From Chryseosolibacter histidinae (lineage in GTDB: Bacteria; Bacteroidota; Bacteroidia; Cytophagales; Cyclobacteriaceae), in assembly GCF_018598225.1 (NCBI RefSeq), contig NZ_JAHESF010000048.1, positions 1 through 51,374 on the forward strand: DNA of 51,374 nt, read 5' to 3'. Made by a program: the position numbers and the translations under genes. Positions 50,684 through 51,374 of this stretch are shown here, in pieces (the first letter of the stretch is position 1; every line of letters begins with the position of its first letter). The notes under the pieces are model-generated. The model was given only the letters and a program-made list of their open reading frames with translations, was not told where the DNA came from and searched no databases.

Positions 50684-50690
50684 TGGCCAC

Positions 50691-50720
50691 AAAAAAAACC
50701 TGAGCGTTTGCCCAGGTTTT
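50691..50720 (-). terminator. Intrinsic terminator of the SWIB gene
   Basis: On the minus strand AAAACCTG, a 10-base loop, then CAGGTTTT running into eight T in total. It is 33 bp after the SWIB stop codon. It is a strong example. Confidence 0.88.
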
Positions 50721-50752
50721 CCTGTTGTTTGGTATTCGAACAAAGACGCGAA

Positions 50753-51118
50753 TTACTTCACGTGCTTGCTCACTACTTTCGCCAGCTCGAACATAGAGAC
50801 CTGACTTTTGCCACCGAAAACTGTTTTCAGTTTTGCGTCGCCATTGATCATTCTCCTGTTCTTCTTGTCCTGGAGGCCATTCTTCTTGATGTAGTCCCAG
50901 ATCTTCTTGATGATCTCTGTTCTCGGGAGTGGTTTGCTGCCGATCACTTCTGAGAGTGCCGGGCTGGGCTGAAGCGGAGCCATGAAGGCTGCGTTAGGCT
51001 TCCTTGCGGATTTTTTAGCGGCCTTCTTTGCTGATTTTTTGGCGGCTTTCTTCGGCGCCTTCTTAGCTGTTTTTTTAGCTGCTTTCTTTGCAGTTTTTTT
51101 ACTTGCTTTTTTTGCCAT
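50753..51118 (-). CDS. SWIB-domain protein with histone H1-like Lys/Ala tail
   Basis: Protein of 121 residues from ATG 51118 (MAKKASKKTAKKAAKKTA). Residues 1-42 are a Lys/Ala repeat like bacterial histone H1-type tails and should bind DNA. Residues ~50-121 are a SWIB/MDM2 fold (LSEVIGSKPLPRTEIIKKIW, DYIKKNGLQDKKNRRMINGD, MFELAKVVSKHVK). Such fusions are typical of Bacteroidota and Chlamydiae and are thought to act in the nucleoid. It has its own terminator. Confidence 0.93.
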   Translation of the reverse strand: MAKKASKKTAKKAAKKTAKKAPKKAAKKSAKKAAKKSARKPNAAFMAPLQPSPALSEVIGSKPLPRTEIIKKIWDYIKKNGLQDKKNRRMINGDAKLKTVFGGKSQVSMFELAKVVSKHVK

Positions 51119-51313
51119 AGCGTTCAATTTAATTTGTGAGTAAGTAACTTATTTGAGTCTGAATATACAATATCCCGGTGTCGTTTATAGTGAAACATGT
51201 GCTTGAGCTTCCGATCTCATAGACATTTTCCCTCGAAAAATACAGCTAACTATTGAATATCACAAAATCCAACAACAAATCTCCGCGCTCTGCCATAGGA
51301 GAAAACGCCTTTG

Positions 51314-51374
51314 CTACCGGGCATCTCCGTCGTACAGCGCCCTAAAAAAGTGATACCAGCCTTCTGCTAAAAGC
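51314..51374 (-). CDS. Possible C-terminus of a gene cut by the right edge
   Basis: The minus frame from the edge to TAG at 51314-51316 reads LLAEGWYHFFRALYDGDAR, which looks protein-like. Only 19 codons are visible, so chance is possible. No family is assigned. The stretch 51119-51313 shows no gene and should hold the SWIB promoter. Confidence 0.3.
   Translation of the reverse strand, partial: LLAEGWYHFFRALYDGDAR

Noticed and set aside
8065-50690. The mirrored repeats as a CRISPR array.
   Set aside because: Units are 8-14 bp, degenerate and without uniform spacers, and no cas genes are present.
50640-50690. Longer start for the truncated haemoglobin.
   Set aside because: Those codons come from the TACGAGGTACGA repeat and the family begins at the downstream Met.

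Overview
The window reads as chromosomal DNA of a free-living member of the Bacteroidota, of the Cytophagales or Chitinophagaceae type. Supporting signs are base composition near 50% GC, TonB-era envelope biology (many signal-peptide proteins ending in -AQ), Bacteroidota-typical families (PnuC under a TPP riboswitch, DUF983, DUF1080, DUF1624, DUF6934, a histone-like SWIB protein, tiny Xre regulators), and intergenic repeats of a style common in this phylum. I see no rRNA, tRNA, CRISPR array, transposase or prophage. The assignment below phylum level is a guess.

Layout. 1-1358 (-): amidohydrolase cut by the left edge. 1658-4576 (+): large FAD/Fe-S 2-hydroxyacid dehydrogenase. 4838-7144 (+): a tight three-gene unit of a divergent Lgt-fold membrane protein, a multi-cluster radical SAM enzyme resembling the tetraether-synthase (MJ0619/COG1964) family, and a 60-residue membrane protein; this is the strongest candidate for a little-described system. 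7252-8174: small proteins and a gene remnant. 8175-11538: MocR regulator divergent from an AhpD-like/cupin/EamA operon with a clear operator between them. 11715-17346: envelope and unknown proteins, an M1 peptidase, DUF983. 17733-21824: GH36 alpha-galactosidase, then a TPP riboswitch controlling a PnuC-type transporter and an acyl-CoA-dehydrogenase-like flavoprotein. 22202-26032: small proteins, DUF1080, Lrp regulator divergent from a drug-type MFS pump. 26035-33569 (-): a full CzcABC-type metal efflux system with its two-component system and phased operator repeats. 33783-39897: small Xre and receiver-only proteins, secreted proteins, an amidase and a DUF6934 pair. 39978-44511: DUF1624 membrane protein, PgeF, ABC exporter. 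44732-50230 (+): secreted proteins and a four-gene run ending in an 854-residue leucine-rich-repeat protein. 50259-51118 (-): truncated haemoglobin and SWIB protein; a possible gene end is cut by the right edge.

The most striking global pattern is non-coding. About 18 intergenic spots, mostly at gene 3' ends, carry short degenerate tandem repeats (8-14 bp units), often as two reverse-complementary arms around a spacer. The unit sequence differs between loci (at least nine families) but the architecture is the same. Three copies of one family share a TGCTTCG core 56-59 bp from the left arm, and several others carry a GCTTCG/GTAGC palindrome in the middle. The repeats supply the stop codons or C-terminal residues of several genes, and two copies of a related palindrome sit in frame inside coding regions.
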